Below are positions 35,824 to 43,553 of a stretch of DNA of 43,625 bases, in pieces (positions within the stretch are counted from its first letter, which is position 1; the number at the start of each line of letters is the position of its first letter). The notes below the pieces were generated by a model. It had not been told where the DNA came from and did not search any database. It worked only from the letters and a program-made list of their open reading frames with translations. The DNA is taken from positions 1 to 43,625 of the forward strand of contig JAQCGX010000029.1 in NCBI GenBank assembly GCA_027619975.1, in the 5' to 3' direction. The DNA is from Nitrospinota bacterium. GTDB lineage: Bacteria; Nitrospinota; Nitrospinia; Nitrospinales; VA-1. The position numbers and the translations under genes are program-made.

Positions 35824-36228
35824 TTAAGAATTTTCGGCTTCTTCCTGCTCCACTGATACATCATCGCTTTCATCCACAGCAATATCTGCATCACCGCCAT
35901 CTTCTGTTGGCACATCTTGTTTGATGGCCCGCTCCAATTCCTTATCGTCCAGGCGGAGCACCATAAATTTTATAATGGCATCGTAGAGCTTGTATTTTGC
36001 TTCAAGAGAGGACAGTTGCTCATTCTCACAGGTATGGTAAATATTGAGGTAATAGCCAAACCTGTTTTTCTTGACCTTATATGCCAAACGCTTTTTGCCC
36101 CATTTATCGACTTTCAGGACAGCGCCGCCATGACTTTCAATTAATCCGGTAATTTTTACGAGGGATTCGTCAATCTGAGGTTCATCAAAATCAGGTTTGA
36201 GTATTAGAACACTTTGGTAGGGACGCAA
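35824..36228 (-). CDS. rpsF: 30S ribosomal protein bS6
   Basis: A 134-residue small-subunit protein with RPYQSVLILKPDFDE at the start and VLRLDD near residue 100; the family core is ~95 residues and the rest is an acidic tail (EDGGDADIAVDESDD). It starts with TTG, seven bases after a strong GAGGAGG. First gene of the rpsF-ssb-rpsR operon; a hairpin lies in its leader. Confidence 0.96.
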   Translation of the reverse strand: MRPYQSVLILKPDFDEPQIDESLVKITGLIESHGGAVLKVDKWGKKRLAYKVKKNRFGYYLNIYHTCENEQLSSLEAKYKLYDAIIKFMVLRLDDKELERAIKQDVPTEDGGDADIAVDESDDVSVEQEEAENS

Positions 36229-36254
36229 GCTTACCTCCTCACGGGTAAATTCAG

Positions 36255-36276
36255 CCCTAACTTCGCAAAGTTAGAG
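36255..36276 (-). promoter_or_regulatory. Hairpin in the rpsF leader
   Basis: CTAACTT and AAGTTAG pair around a four-base loop, extended by two further pairs past a mismatch. It lies 27 bases before the rpsF start. In many bacteria the bS6-bS18 complex represses its own operon through a leader hairpin; whether this one carries the binding determinants cannot be seen. Confidence 0.35.
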
Positions 36277-36395
36277 CGAGGGGGTTAATAAATAAGAAAT
36301 TTTTGTAATTTTTACATAGGAACCCTGTAAAATCAAGGGAATTCATGAAAGGTGAACACTCACCCCAAAATGCGTTAAAATAGCGAGATAAATTG

Positions 36396-37550
36396 ATGCT
36401 CCCTGCTTTAAAAGAAAAGAACTGCTACTTGTGCCTTACCGGGTACTACTTGCTGATTTCCATTGCACTTGCAGGTTGCGATGTCAAACTGCCCTCCCCG
36501 CCTCCCGACTTTTTTTATAAATTCAATACGATTCCGGTGGGGCAAGGGCCCTCCCACCTGCTGACTCTGGACCTCAACCAGGACGGAGAAGCAGATATCG
36601 TCTCCGCCAATGCAAAAAACAGCACACTCTCCGTCCTTTTTGGAAAGGGGGACGGAACTTTCCGAGCCCCTCTAAATATCGCTGTTCCGATGGAACCAAC
36701 TTATCTCGCATCGGCAGATTTAAATAACGATGGGCTGCCCGACATTGTGGTCAATTCCAGACGGTCCGATCACTTTGTCACCATTTTAGGGAAAGGGAAC
36801 AGTTCTTTCCAGTTTCCACGCAAGCATTCTACGGGCCGCGTTCCACTGGCTTTGATTCCTGGTGATTTCAATAAAGATGGGCATGTTGACATTATTGTCA
36901 CCCTGACTTTTGACAAAATGGAAGTCCATCTGGGAAAGGGCAATGGTTACTTCCATAAAAAAGAAACCTATCCTACGGGATCGCGGTCGTTTTCCGGACT
37001 GACCCACGATTTTAACGGCGACGGCATTCCCGACATTGCACTTGCGGCCAGCAGTTCACAATCCAGCGCCATCCGAATCTTCTGGGGCAAAGGGGACGGC
37101 ACCTTCAGCAAACCGTTCCTTCTCGGTGAAGGCTTAATGCCTGTGGTCCTCATCAAAAAAGATATGAACAACGATGGCCTGGCGGACATTGTTTGCGCTT
37201 CCAGCAGGGGAGATAATATGTTTCTATTTTACTCCAACGGCGATGGGACATTTCAAAAAGAAATCACTTTCTCAGGTGGAGGGGGGCCCTTCTCTTTAGT
37301 GGCGGAGCATTTTAACGATGACGACTATGTAGATGTGGCAGTCGCTAATTCGCGGAGCAGCACCTTCTCCCTGATCATCCGCAACGCCAATGGACATTTC
37401 AAATTCCCGACCAGGGATTATGTCGTCGCCGGAGGAACTCCCCTGGCTATCACCAGCGGCGACTACAATGACGATGGCATGATGGACGTCGCCGTCGCCA
37501 GCAACGCCCAGAACACGGTTGAGATTTATTTACGGAGACGGATTTTTTAG
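36396..37550 (+). CDS. FG-GAP/VCBS repeat lipoprotein
   Basis: A 384-residue exported protein. The signal region ends in a lipobox (SIALAGC). Seven Asp-rich repeats follow, e.g. DLNQDGEADIV, DLNNDGLPDIV, DFNKDGHVDII, DFNGDGIPDIA, DYNDDGMMDVA, each with an LGKGNG/GKGDGTF strand pair. These make a seven-bladed beta-propeller with calcium-binding loops, as in integrin alpha chains. Such proteins bind other proteins or sugars at the cell surface; no enzymatic role is seen. The ATG at 36396 is preferred to the TTG one codon earlier. The gene is divergent from rpsF. Confidence 0.82.
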   Translation: MLPALKEKNCYLCLTGYYLLISIALAGCDVKLPSPPPDFFYKFNTIPVGQGPSHLLTLDLNQDGEADIVSANAKNSTLSVLFGKGDGTFRAPLNIAVPMEPTYLASADLNNDGLPDIVVNSRRSDHFVTILGKGNSSFQFPRKHSTGRVPLALIPGDFNKDGHVDIIVTLTFDKMEVHLGKGNGYFHKKETYPTGSRSFSGLTHDFNGDGIPDIALAASSSQSSAIRIFWGKGDGTFSKPFLLGEGLMPVVLIKKDMNNDGLADIVCASSRGDNMFLFYSNGDGTFQKEITFSGGGGPFSLVAEHFNDDDYVDVAVANSRSSTFSLIIRNANGHFKFPTRDYVVAGGTPLAITSGDYNDDGMMDVAVASNAQNTVEIYLRRRIF

Positions 37551-38144
37551 GGAAGGACATATATTAGCCGGCATCCGCTCTGACAGACAGTTTCAGACGT
37601 TCTCGCATCCCGAAAGACCGCTACCGCCGCCAAAGGCGATCATTCCTACTTCCGTAGTTAATTTGAACAACAAGTATGCCTCAAACGGGTACTAAAGTGC
37701 GGTATTACGAAATAGCACTTATATCGCCCCCTAATCCGTCGAAATATAAATCCTTTATAAGAAATTACTCTCCAAAAACATAAAGGAACACTGCGGGACT
37801 ATTGCAGGACTTTTTAAACGCACCCTGCCCTATTCGCAATTTATTCTCATCTCTGTAAGATATTAATCTCAGGTAGGTTAGCAGGTTATCCGCCCGATCT
37901 TGGACGGTTGTTGACGTGAGTTTTGCTGGCCTCTCACGTCGGCGTTATATTTTTGCATTTGTCTTCATGCCCCGTAGGGGTAACAACAGGGGTTTGATTC
38001 CCATTGGGTCTATTTAAAATCAACGAGTTAATAAACTCGACATTCTGCTTGTGTACCGTTTGCGTACCCTCGGTCGAATTTTAAGATCGCTTCTCTCCTC
38101 GTTTGATCCGTGAGATGCCCGTATCTTTTTAGAATGAGGGATTT
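37551..38144. other. Long intergenic region without a gene
   Basis: I see no supported open frame. It holds small repeats (GACGTGAG/CTCACGTC near 37914-37940) and, at 38048-38068, the left copy of a 21-bp direct repeat that recurs after the Rieske gene. Confidence 0.5.
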
Positions 38145-38487
38145 ATGACCGAGCATAATTTAGGGAAATGGCACCATGTTTACGATGGGCACGGCAAAAT
38201 ATTTACCATCAATGGGCAGAAAATAGCGATGTTTAGTATTGATGGTGAACTTTTTGCTTTTGACGATGCATGCCCGCACGTTGGAGCTTCTTTGGGAAGC
38301 GGCAAATTGAATGGAAAACTAGTGACCTGCCCCGCTCACGATTGGCAATTTGATGTCACCAGTGGAGAATGTATTTCTGTCGACAGGTGTGATGATGGGT
38401 GTTATGTAGACACTTATCCGGTAAAGATAGAAAACGACGCGATAATTTTAAGCTTGCCTTCTTAGCCTTGTGTTCCGTTTGTGTACC
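38048..38487. repeat. 21-bp imperfect direct repeats flanking the Rieske gene
   Basis: The left copy starts CTTGTGTACCGTTTGCGTAC (38048-38068) and the right copy CTTGTGTTCCGTTTGTGTAC (about 38467-38487), with 19 of 21 bases shared. They bracket one complete gene, 38145-38465. They could be attachment-site-like repeats of a small cassette. Confidence 0.55.
38145..38465 (+). CDS. Rieske-type [2Fe-2S] ferredoxin
   Basis: A 106-residue cytosolic electron carrier. The cluster ligands are Cys43 and His45 (CPHVGASLG) and Cys62 and His65 (CPAHDWQFD), the standard C-x-H...C-x2-H. Small soluble Rieske proteins serve aromatic dioxygenases or nitrite reductases (NirD-like), or act freely. The ATG has GAGGG upstream. 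No oxygenase or reductase gene is nearby, so its partner is unknown. The gene is bracketed by near-identical 21-bp direct repeats. Confidence 0.88.
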   Translation: MTEHNLGKWHHVYDGHGKIFTINGQKIAMFSIDGELFAFDDACPHVGASLGSGKLNGKLVTCPAHDWQFDVTSGECISVDRCDDGCYVDTYPVKIENDAIILSLPS

Positions 38488-38636
38488 TTTCAAACGTTAC
38501 ATATATTCAAACGAAAACGGAACAAAGTTGATCGGAGCTTATCTCTGATAATAAACCCACTATCAGATTTTTTCGGTCGGATTGAATATTCGACAGAATC
38601 AATTGATCGGTGTTGAATATAGGAGAAAACAGAACA

Positions 38637-39176
38637 ATGGGACTTAAACCAGACTATAAATTAAAAGTAAGCCACGTGGCTGTATATACAAATCTCGAGG
38701 TCAAGTTGAAATCGAGAACAACAAAGGAGGAAGCAAATAAAGAAGTCGAAAAAATGTTGGATAGTAAAAAATTGTTTGAAAGCTACGAGTGGAAAATCGA
38801 AGGATGCGCCGAAGGTGGCATCCATGATTTCAGTGAGAAACTACGTGATGACATCATAGAACGAATCGAGCAGGAAGAAACTCAGGAAAGTATTTTCTGG
38901 GATGGATTCAAAGCCCATTACGAATTGAACATCGCTCACATCTCTGTAGAAACAGATTTAGAAGTCCAATTAAAATCCTCAACCTTAGAAGAAGCAATCA
39001 ACGAAGTTAAAATATTGTGTGCAGGAAAAAATTTGTTTGCAGGCTATGAATGGAAAATATCAGGATGCTCTGAACAAGGAATCAATGTTTTTGACGATCA
39101 ATTACAAGAAGCAATAATTAATCGAATTAGCCAACAAGGAAAAATCGAAAATTCTATTGAAGAAAATTCAAACTAG
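38637..39176 (+). CDS. Unrecognised protein built from two copies of one ~75-residue domain
   Basis: A 179-residue soluble protein. The ATG at 38637 has AGGAGAA nine bases upstream. Two similar halves are visible: YKLKVSHVAVYTNLEVKLKS with YEWKIEGCAEGGIHDFSEKL, and YELNIAHISVETDLEVQLKS with YEWKISGCSEQGINVFDDQL. Each half is a beta-hairpin-like part, a helix (EEANKEVEKM / EEAINEVKIL), then a strand and a final helix ending in IIERI / IINRI. Each has one cysteine in an SG/EGC motif. I know no family with this pattern. The AT-rich composition differs from the neighbours, hinting at later acquisition. No signal peptide is seen. Confidence 0.7.
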   Translation: MGLKPDYKLKVSHVAVYTNLEVKLKSRTTKEEANKEVEKMLDSKKLFESYEWKIEGCAEGGIHDFSEKLRDDIIERIEQEETQESIFWDGFKAHYELNIAHISVETDLEVQLKSSTLEEAINEVKILCAGKNLFAGYEWKISGCSEQGINVFDDQLQEAIINRISQQGKIENSIEENSN

Positions 39177-39300
39177 AAAAATTCGGTTGTGATGTTCTCA
39201 AGTCCCGAGTGACCGCATTCGAAATCTGACAGTGGCTATCAGACAAAGTCCTGATTATTTTCAAATGATAGCTCCGAAAAACACGGAAAAAACTCAACAC

Positions 39301-39383
39301 CCACCCTCACCCAACCCTCTCCCTGAGGGAGAGGGCTAATGGCTTTCTCCGAAAGTCCCTCCCTCAAGGAGAGCTTTGCATAA
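39301..39383. repeat. Dispersed GC-rich hairpin repeat
   Basis: CCTCTCCC and GGGAGAGG form an eight-base stem around TGA (39316-39334), preceded by CCACCCTCACCCAACC. It is followed by GAGCTTTGCATAA, which recurs at 43604-43616. It abuts MITE copy 3. No coding frame is seen between 39177 and 39875. Confidence 0.55.
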
Positions 39384-39609
39384 AGGCATCTCTAAAAATT
39401 AGTTTATTACAGGAAATCGAACATTGTACAAGGATTTCTTGTATCAGTGGCATGGGCTTTCCAGCCCGTGCGGACAGGCTGGAAAGGCGGAATTAAATTC
39501 CGCACTTCCGTATAACCTTTAAGGGTAGGTCGCCTGTCCCACTAAAACAAAACCATCTCCTTAAATTGACGATTAGGAGCATTTAGTCAATTTTTAGAGG
39601 TGCCCATAA
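39380..39609. mobile_element. MITE copy 3 (inverted), with nested palindrome and 4-bp duplication
   Basis: The element is 39384-39605 (222 bp), in the orientation opposite to the other two. The left end reads AGGCATCTCTAAAAATT (first G changed to A), the right end AATTTTTAGAGGTGCCC. ATAA flanks both sides (39380-39383 and 39606-39609). It is longer than copies 1 and 2 because about 90 bp are inserted at the AGTGG / CACTGAT point, including GGGCTTTCCAGCCC and the ACAGGCTGGAAAG palindrome also found free at 15332-15393. Confidence 0.85.
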
Positions 39610-39650
39610 GTCAAAAAATCCTCATGGAGATTACCCTTAGCCTGTCCGAT

Positions 39651-39770
39651 ACGTCATCGCGAGTCGCAAAGCGGCGCGGCGATCCAGAGTCTCTGGATTT
39701 ACCCCTGCGGGGCACGAAAACTTAGGAATATTATCACGGCTTCGTCGCCGTTGGCTTCTCGCAAAGACGA
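39651..39770. repeat. Dispersed REP-like repeat, copy 2 (inverted)
   Basis: The stretch from ACGTCATCGCGAGTCGCAAA to CTTCTCGCAAAGACGA matches the reverse complement of 15936-16058 over TTATCACGGC, GGGCACGA and the GATCCAGA region. It is non-coding. Confidence 0.55.
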
Positions 39771-39875
39771 GTTACGATAAGGTCTCACCCCCAAGGGGGA
39801 AGGGAAGAATCTTTCTTTACGGCTCGGGAGCAAAGTGAACGTCTGCCGCACCACGCGGTCCAGGCCGGAGCCTGG

Positions 39876-42017
39876 TCACCCCGCCTCCGCGAACTGAGGC
39901 ACTTTTCCTAGTTTCTTCCACTTGTTAAAGTAATAATTGACCCTTCCATCCTTGGTCGGGTAAATTTTGGTGTATTTTTCCGACCCGTCGGGCTGGCGCT
40001 CCACAATGACGATTTTTTTGTCCAGCAACTGGGTGGATTTCGCCACGTATAGAAACGTGTACGGCTGGTCCTTAGCGATTTGCCGATGCAGTTCGTGGGC
40101 CATGCGTTTTTGCTTCGCCTTGTCGTATTCCTTGCGAATGCGAACGATCAACCGGTCCACGTCGGGGTTTTCATAGCCGACAAAATTGAGCTGTTTGGGC
40201 CCTGCCTGACTCGAGTGCCAGATCTGAAACAAGTCGGGATCGATCCCCATGCTCCACCCCAGAACCAGGGCATCGTATTTAAATGTGTTGACGAAATCCT
40301 TCAAGAACACCGCCCATTCAAAAAGCTGGGTGTTGCATTTGATTCCCAGTTTGCGCCAACTGTTCTGCGCGATGGTCAAAATATTCTTGCGGATGGGATT
40401 TCCCGAGTTGGTGATCAGGTTGAACTCGAAAATCTTGCCATCCTTCTCTAAAAATCCATCGTCGTTTTTGCGCCAGCCAAGGCCGTTTAGAATCTTCAAG
40501 GCGCCTTCCGGATCATAAGGCAGGGGTTGTATCGAAGGGTCGTACCAGTCGGTTATTTTTGGGTACGGTCCTGTAACGCGTTCGCCCTCTCCATAAAGGA
40601 CATATTTAATGATCTGCTCCACATCGATCGCCATCCCCAGGGCGCGGCGCACTTCCGCCGATTTAAAAAGCGGGTTTCTCTCGTTATAGCCAATATAGGA
40701 ATAAAAATAGCCGACACTGGAAAAACTCTGGTATTTTTCATCCGTTTTAAACCGGGCGACCTGATGTGGCTGAACAGAATAGTTATCCACCGCTCCGGCA
40801 TAAAATTCCATCTCTTGCGTCAAGGCATCGGGAACGACGCGCATCACATATTCGTGATATTCGGGAGGAGAATCCCAATACGTTTCATTCCGCACCACGC
40901 GGATCAATTCGTCGGATTGCCATTCTTTAAATATGAATGGCCCGGTTCCGATCGGATAGCGGTTGAATTGGCTGTCGCGGATGGTGAGGGATTCCAGCCC
41001 TCTTTCTTCCGCTTCTTTATTTAGTGCCGCATCATTCAGCAGATGCTCCGGCAGGATTCCCATGAACCAGGAGTTGATGGCCGGAGAAAACAGGCGTTTG
41101 TAAACGATCTTGACCTGATGCGGTCCTACAGGCTCGACCGATTTGATGGGCTCGTAGTCGGACGTCCGGGGAGAGACGTTTTTCGGATTCATGATCGCCT
41201 GATAGGTGAACAAAACATCCCCAGAATCAAATGTATGCCCATCATGAAACTGGGCACCCTTCCTGAGGTTGAATACAATGATCGGATTGTGCTCAGTCAG
41301 GGGAAGAATTTCAGCATAATTAGACGCTAGAGGCTTCCGCCCCGAGGGAGAAACAGCATGTATATAGTGTTCGTAAGGAAAGCTTTGAAAGTATTCCTCT
41401 CCCAACAATTTCTTTACTGGGGTAAAAAAATCCTGATCGATGCGGTACAGGGTGAATTTGATGCGATCCGGTTGTTGCAAATCATATTCCACTTTTTGAG
41501 TGGTGGGCTGGCCGTCCTTTATGAGTGGGCTCCCTGCGTCATCCAGAAGCGAAAGGCTGATTTGCCCCTTCACAGTTTTCCCCGGAACCATCTCCACAGA
41601 ACGCAGGTTTTGCGTCCATACATCATTGGACTTTAAAGATTCCTGAATCCACCGCCCCCACTCGTCCATGCCTGAGGGGGCTTTCAGGTCATTTTTTTTT
41701 GCATGTGAAGGGTCGATCACCAGATACGCTTCCTCATATTGCGTCCATGAGGAGGCAAGGCGCGGCCGGTATTCGAGCTTATCGTCCAGATCTATCAGCC
41801 CGTCGAACACCAGATCCGTGATAGAACTGCTGGTAGTATCGGCACTCAAAATGGGGTTCAGGATTTCCGCATCCGCGGCGGAACCGTGGATATATTTGAC
41901 CAGGCGATCCGGATTGCCCACAGCCTGTTTATCATAGGTAGGGACCCAGAAAAACGATTGCACCAGAAACAGGATCAATCCCAGTGGCAAATATATGAGA
42001 ATTCGTTTAATATTCAT
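39876..42017 (-). CDS. Large ABC-transporter peptide/oligopeptide-binding protein, orphan
   Basis: A 713-residue protein of solute-binding family 5. The N-terminal LPLGLILFLVQSFFWVP is an uncleaved-looking membrane anchor with no lipobox. Family motifs: NPILSADTTSSSITDLVFDGL, FNLRKGAQFHDGHTFDSGDV, and PIGTGPFIFKEW, NPLFKSAEVRRALGMAIDVE, QPLPYDPEGALKILNGLGW. It is about 150 residues longer than most members, with extra sequence at ~95-245 (including PSGMDEWGRWIQESLKSND). Members bind peptides, nickel or sugars. No permease or ATPase genes are adjacent, so the transporter is encoded elsewhere or the protein acts differently. Confidence 0.85.
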   Translation of the reverse strand: MNIKRILIYLPLGLILFLVQSFFWVPTYDKQAVGNPDRLVKYIHGSAADAEILNPILSADTTSSSITDLVFDGLIDLDDKLEYRPRLASSWTQYEEAYLVIDPSHAKKNDLKAPSGMDEWGRWIQESLKSNDVWTQNLRSVEMVPGKTVKGQISLSLLDDAGSPLIKDGQPTTQKVEYDLQQPDRIKFTLYRIDQDFFTPVKKLLGEEYFQSFPYEHYIHAVSPSGRKPLASNYAEILPLTEHNPIIVFNLRKGAQFHDGHTFDSGDVLFTYQAIMNPKNVSPRTSDYEPIKSVEPVGPHQVKIVYKRLFSPAINSWFMGILPEHLLNDAALNKEAEERGLESLTIRDSQFNRYPIGTGPFIFKEWQSDELIRVVRNETYWDSPPEYHEYVMRVVPDALTQEMEFYAGAVDNYSVQPHQVARFKTDEKYQSFSSVGYFYSYIGYNERNPLFKSAEVRRALGMAIDVEQIIKYVLYGEGERVTGPYPKITDWYDPSIQPLPYDPEGALKILNGLGWRKNDDGFLEKDGKIFEFNLITNSGNPIRKNILTIAQNSWRKLGIKCNTQLFEWAVFLKDFVNTFKYDALVLGWSMGIDPDLFQIWHSSQAGPKQLNFVGYENPDVDRLIVRIRKEYDKAKQKRMAHELHRQIAKDQPYTFLYVAKSTQLLDKKIVIVERQPDGSEKYTKIYPTKDGRVNYYFNKWKKLGKVPQFAEAG

Positions 42018-42171
42018 TCAGGAACAATAATAGCAAATTAAACCTGATAATTAACAGCGAATATCCACCCAATTCTTTTCTCTTATCCCATTGAAAATAG
42101 ACCCTAAAATAACGCCTTCCTTAGTATGGAAAATGAGCGGGGAAAACGAGGCCGGATATTTTAAAAATTTC

Positions 42172-42200
42172 TTGACTTGTAAATTATTTGCCTATATAGC
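42172..42200 (+). promoter_or_regulatory. Possible promoter of the ferredoxin gene
   Basis: TTGACT (42172-42177), a 17-base spacer, then TATAGC (42195-42200). About 160 bases lie between it and the ATG. No other strong promoter is seen in 42018-42362. Confidence 0.4.
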
Positions 42201-42362
42201 TTATGGTCTCGCTTGCAAAAGTGGGCGGGATCTATGGGAACTAGCAAGGACTTACGCCTATTTCCCATTCTGTTAAAAAAAAACATTTACAACCCAATAC
42301 GGTTTTAGTAAGGTTTTGTACCATTTTCTGGAATAACCATTTTAGAGAGAAGGAAAAGGAAC

Positions 42363-42689
42363 ATGGCAACATTAATCACTGAAGAATGTATCAACTGTGG
42401 CGTTTGTGAACCTGAGTGTCCCAATGGAGCCATCAGCGAGGGTGAGGATTTCTACGAAATCGAAGCAGACCTTTGCACAGAATGCGTTGGCTTTCATGGG
42501 GAAGAGGCTTGTCAGGAAGTTTGTCCCGTAGACTGCTGTATCCCTGATGAAGATAACCGGGAATCAGAAGAAGAACTGCTGGAGAAAGCCAAGAAAATTC
42601 ATCCAGACGATTCATTTCCAGGTTTGGAAGATCTGACCAATGAAACCTCATTGTTCAGAAATCCTGATCGCAAAAACGCTAATCTTTAA
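42363..42689 (+). CDS. 2[4Fe-4S] ferredoxin, YfhL-like
   Basis: A 108-residue cytosolic electron carrier. First cluster: Cys9, Cys12, Cys15 (CINCGVC) and Cys19-Pro. Second cluster: Cys38, Cys41 (CTEC), then an eight-residue insert, Cys50 and Cys54-Pro. That insert (VGFHGEEA) between the second and third cysteines is characteristic of the YfhL/Alvin-type ferredoxins, which have low-potential, well-separated clusters. The acidic C-terminal extension (~60-108) is usual. It has a purine-rich GGAAAAGGAAC ribosome-binding site, its own possible promoter and a terminator. Confidence 0.93.
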   Translation: MATLITEECINCGVCEPECPNGAISEGEDFYEIEADLCTECVGFHGEEACQEVCPVDCCIPDEDNRESEEELLEKAKKIHPDDSFPGLEDLTNETSLFRNPDRKNANL

Positions 42690-42701
42690 CTTTGACTTTA
42701 T

Positions 42702-42748
42702 AGCGGCTTGTGTGGCACAATAAACCATATAAGCCGCTTTTTATTTTA
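42702..42748 (+). terminator. Rho-independent terminator of the ferredoxin gene
   Basis: AGCGGCTT (42702-42709) pairs with AAGCCGCT (42731-42738), followed by TTTTTATTTT. It starts 13 bases after the stop codon. Confidence 0.8.
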
Positions 42749-42887
42749 GTTTTTATTGCCTGAAAGTGGCGAGTCCGCTTTTCCCCCCTGAGTTGTGCTC
42801 TCGATAGCCATATTCCCAGGAATGGTTTGGGAATCTCATCCAAGCTTTTAGTGTTTTCTTTTTAGATCACTTGGAAGGCAAGGTTGC

Positions 42888-42923
42888 TTGACAACGACCA
42901 TACTATTGTTATAATAGGTCGTT
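42888..42923 (+). promoter_or_regulatory. Consensus sigma-70 promoter of tRNA-fMet with overlapping palindrome
   Basis: TTGACA (42888-42893) and TATAAT (42910-42915) are perfect hexamers with a 16-base spacer; transcription would start near 42922. The palindrome arms AACGACC (42893-42899) and GGTCGTT (42917-42923) flank the spacer and -10 box, which is unusual for a tRNA promoter and looks like an operator. Confidence 0.75.
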
Positions 42924-42958
42924 CAGGCGTTTATTTTTTGCCAGTAATTAAAAAATGT

Positions 42959-43035
<77 letters not shown>

Positions 43036-43041
43036 AATAAA

Positions 43042-43078
43042 ACAAGGGGTTAGCCTGAAAAGGTTAACCCCTTGTTTC
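43042..43078 (+). terminator. Terminator of the initiator tRNA gene
   Basis: ACAAGGGGTTA (43042-43052) pairs with TAACCCCTTGT (43065-43075), then TTT. It starts six bases after the tRNA CCA. Confidence 0.8.
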
Positions 43079-43533
43079 GTTAAAGCCTCTGTTTGTCCCA
43101 CACCAGCCCCACCAATCCGAAAACCAATAAAAAACCAGAGCGTCCAAATGCAACCAGCCGCATCGCCGGTTAAGGCAGGAATCCCCACCTCAGCTTTTAA
43201 AACAAGGGCGCTCTGGCACCACCGGAGAACCACTACAAGTACACCCCAAAAACTATTTCCTACAATCAGTCTGTGCCCTCAATCTGAAGCTGTCAATATC
43301 TGCAACAAAAAAACGAGCCACGAAGTACCAGGCTTTCGATTTCCACTTTCCAGGAACCCTCCTGCTTATCCCTTGAAATTACTAGCGATTACAATAAACA
43401 AAGCTCCGACCGTAAAAACAGCAATAGAATTCATTCGGATTATTAGTGCATCATCTGTATTCTCCAATTCCCCATAACTACCTATCCGCTCATTCTTAGG
43501 GAAGGTCAAGTTCTCCGTACTCAAATAAATGAT

Positions 43534-43553
43534 CCCCGCCCCAAGGGGCGGGG
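43534..43553. repeat. Perfect GC-rich hairpin near the right edge
   Basis: CCCCGCCCC and GGGGCGGGG form a nine-base stem around AA. It may be a terminator for genes outside the window or a dispersed repeat. The rest of 43079-43625 shows no supported gene; CTTTGCATAA-type repeats lie at the extreme end. Confidence 0.5.

Noticed and set aside
37960-38040. T-arm-like GGTTTGATTCCC suggesting a tRNA or tmRNA end
   Set aside because: No acceptor stem, anticodon arm or tag frame can be drawn around it.
42091-42276. 61-codon plus-strand frame upstream of the ferredoxin
   Set aside because: It starts with TTG without a ribosome-binding site and overlaps a better explanation, a promoter at 42172-42200.
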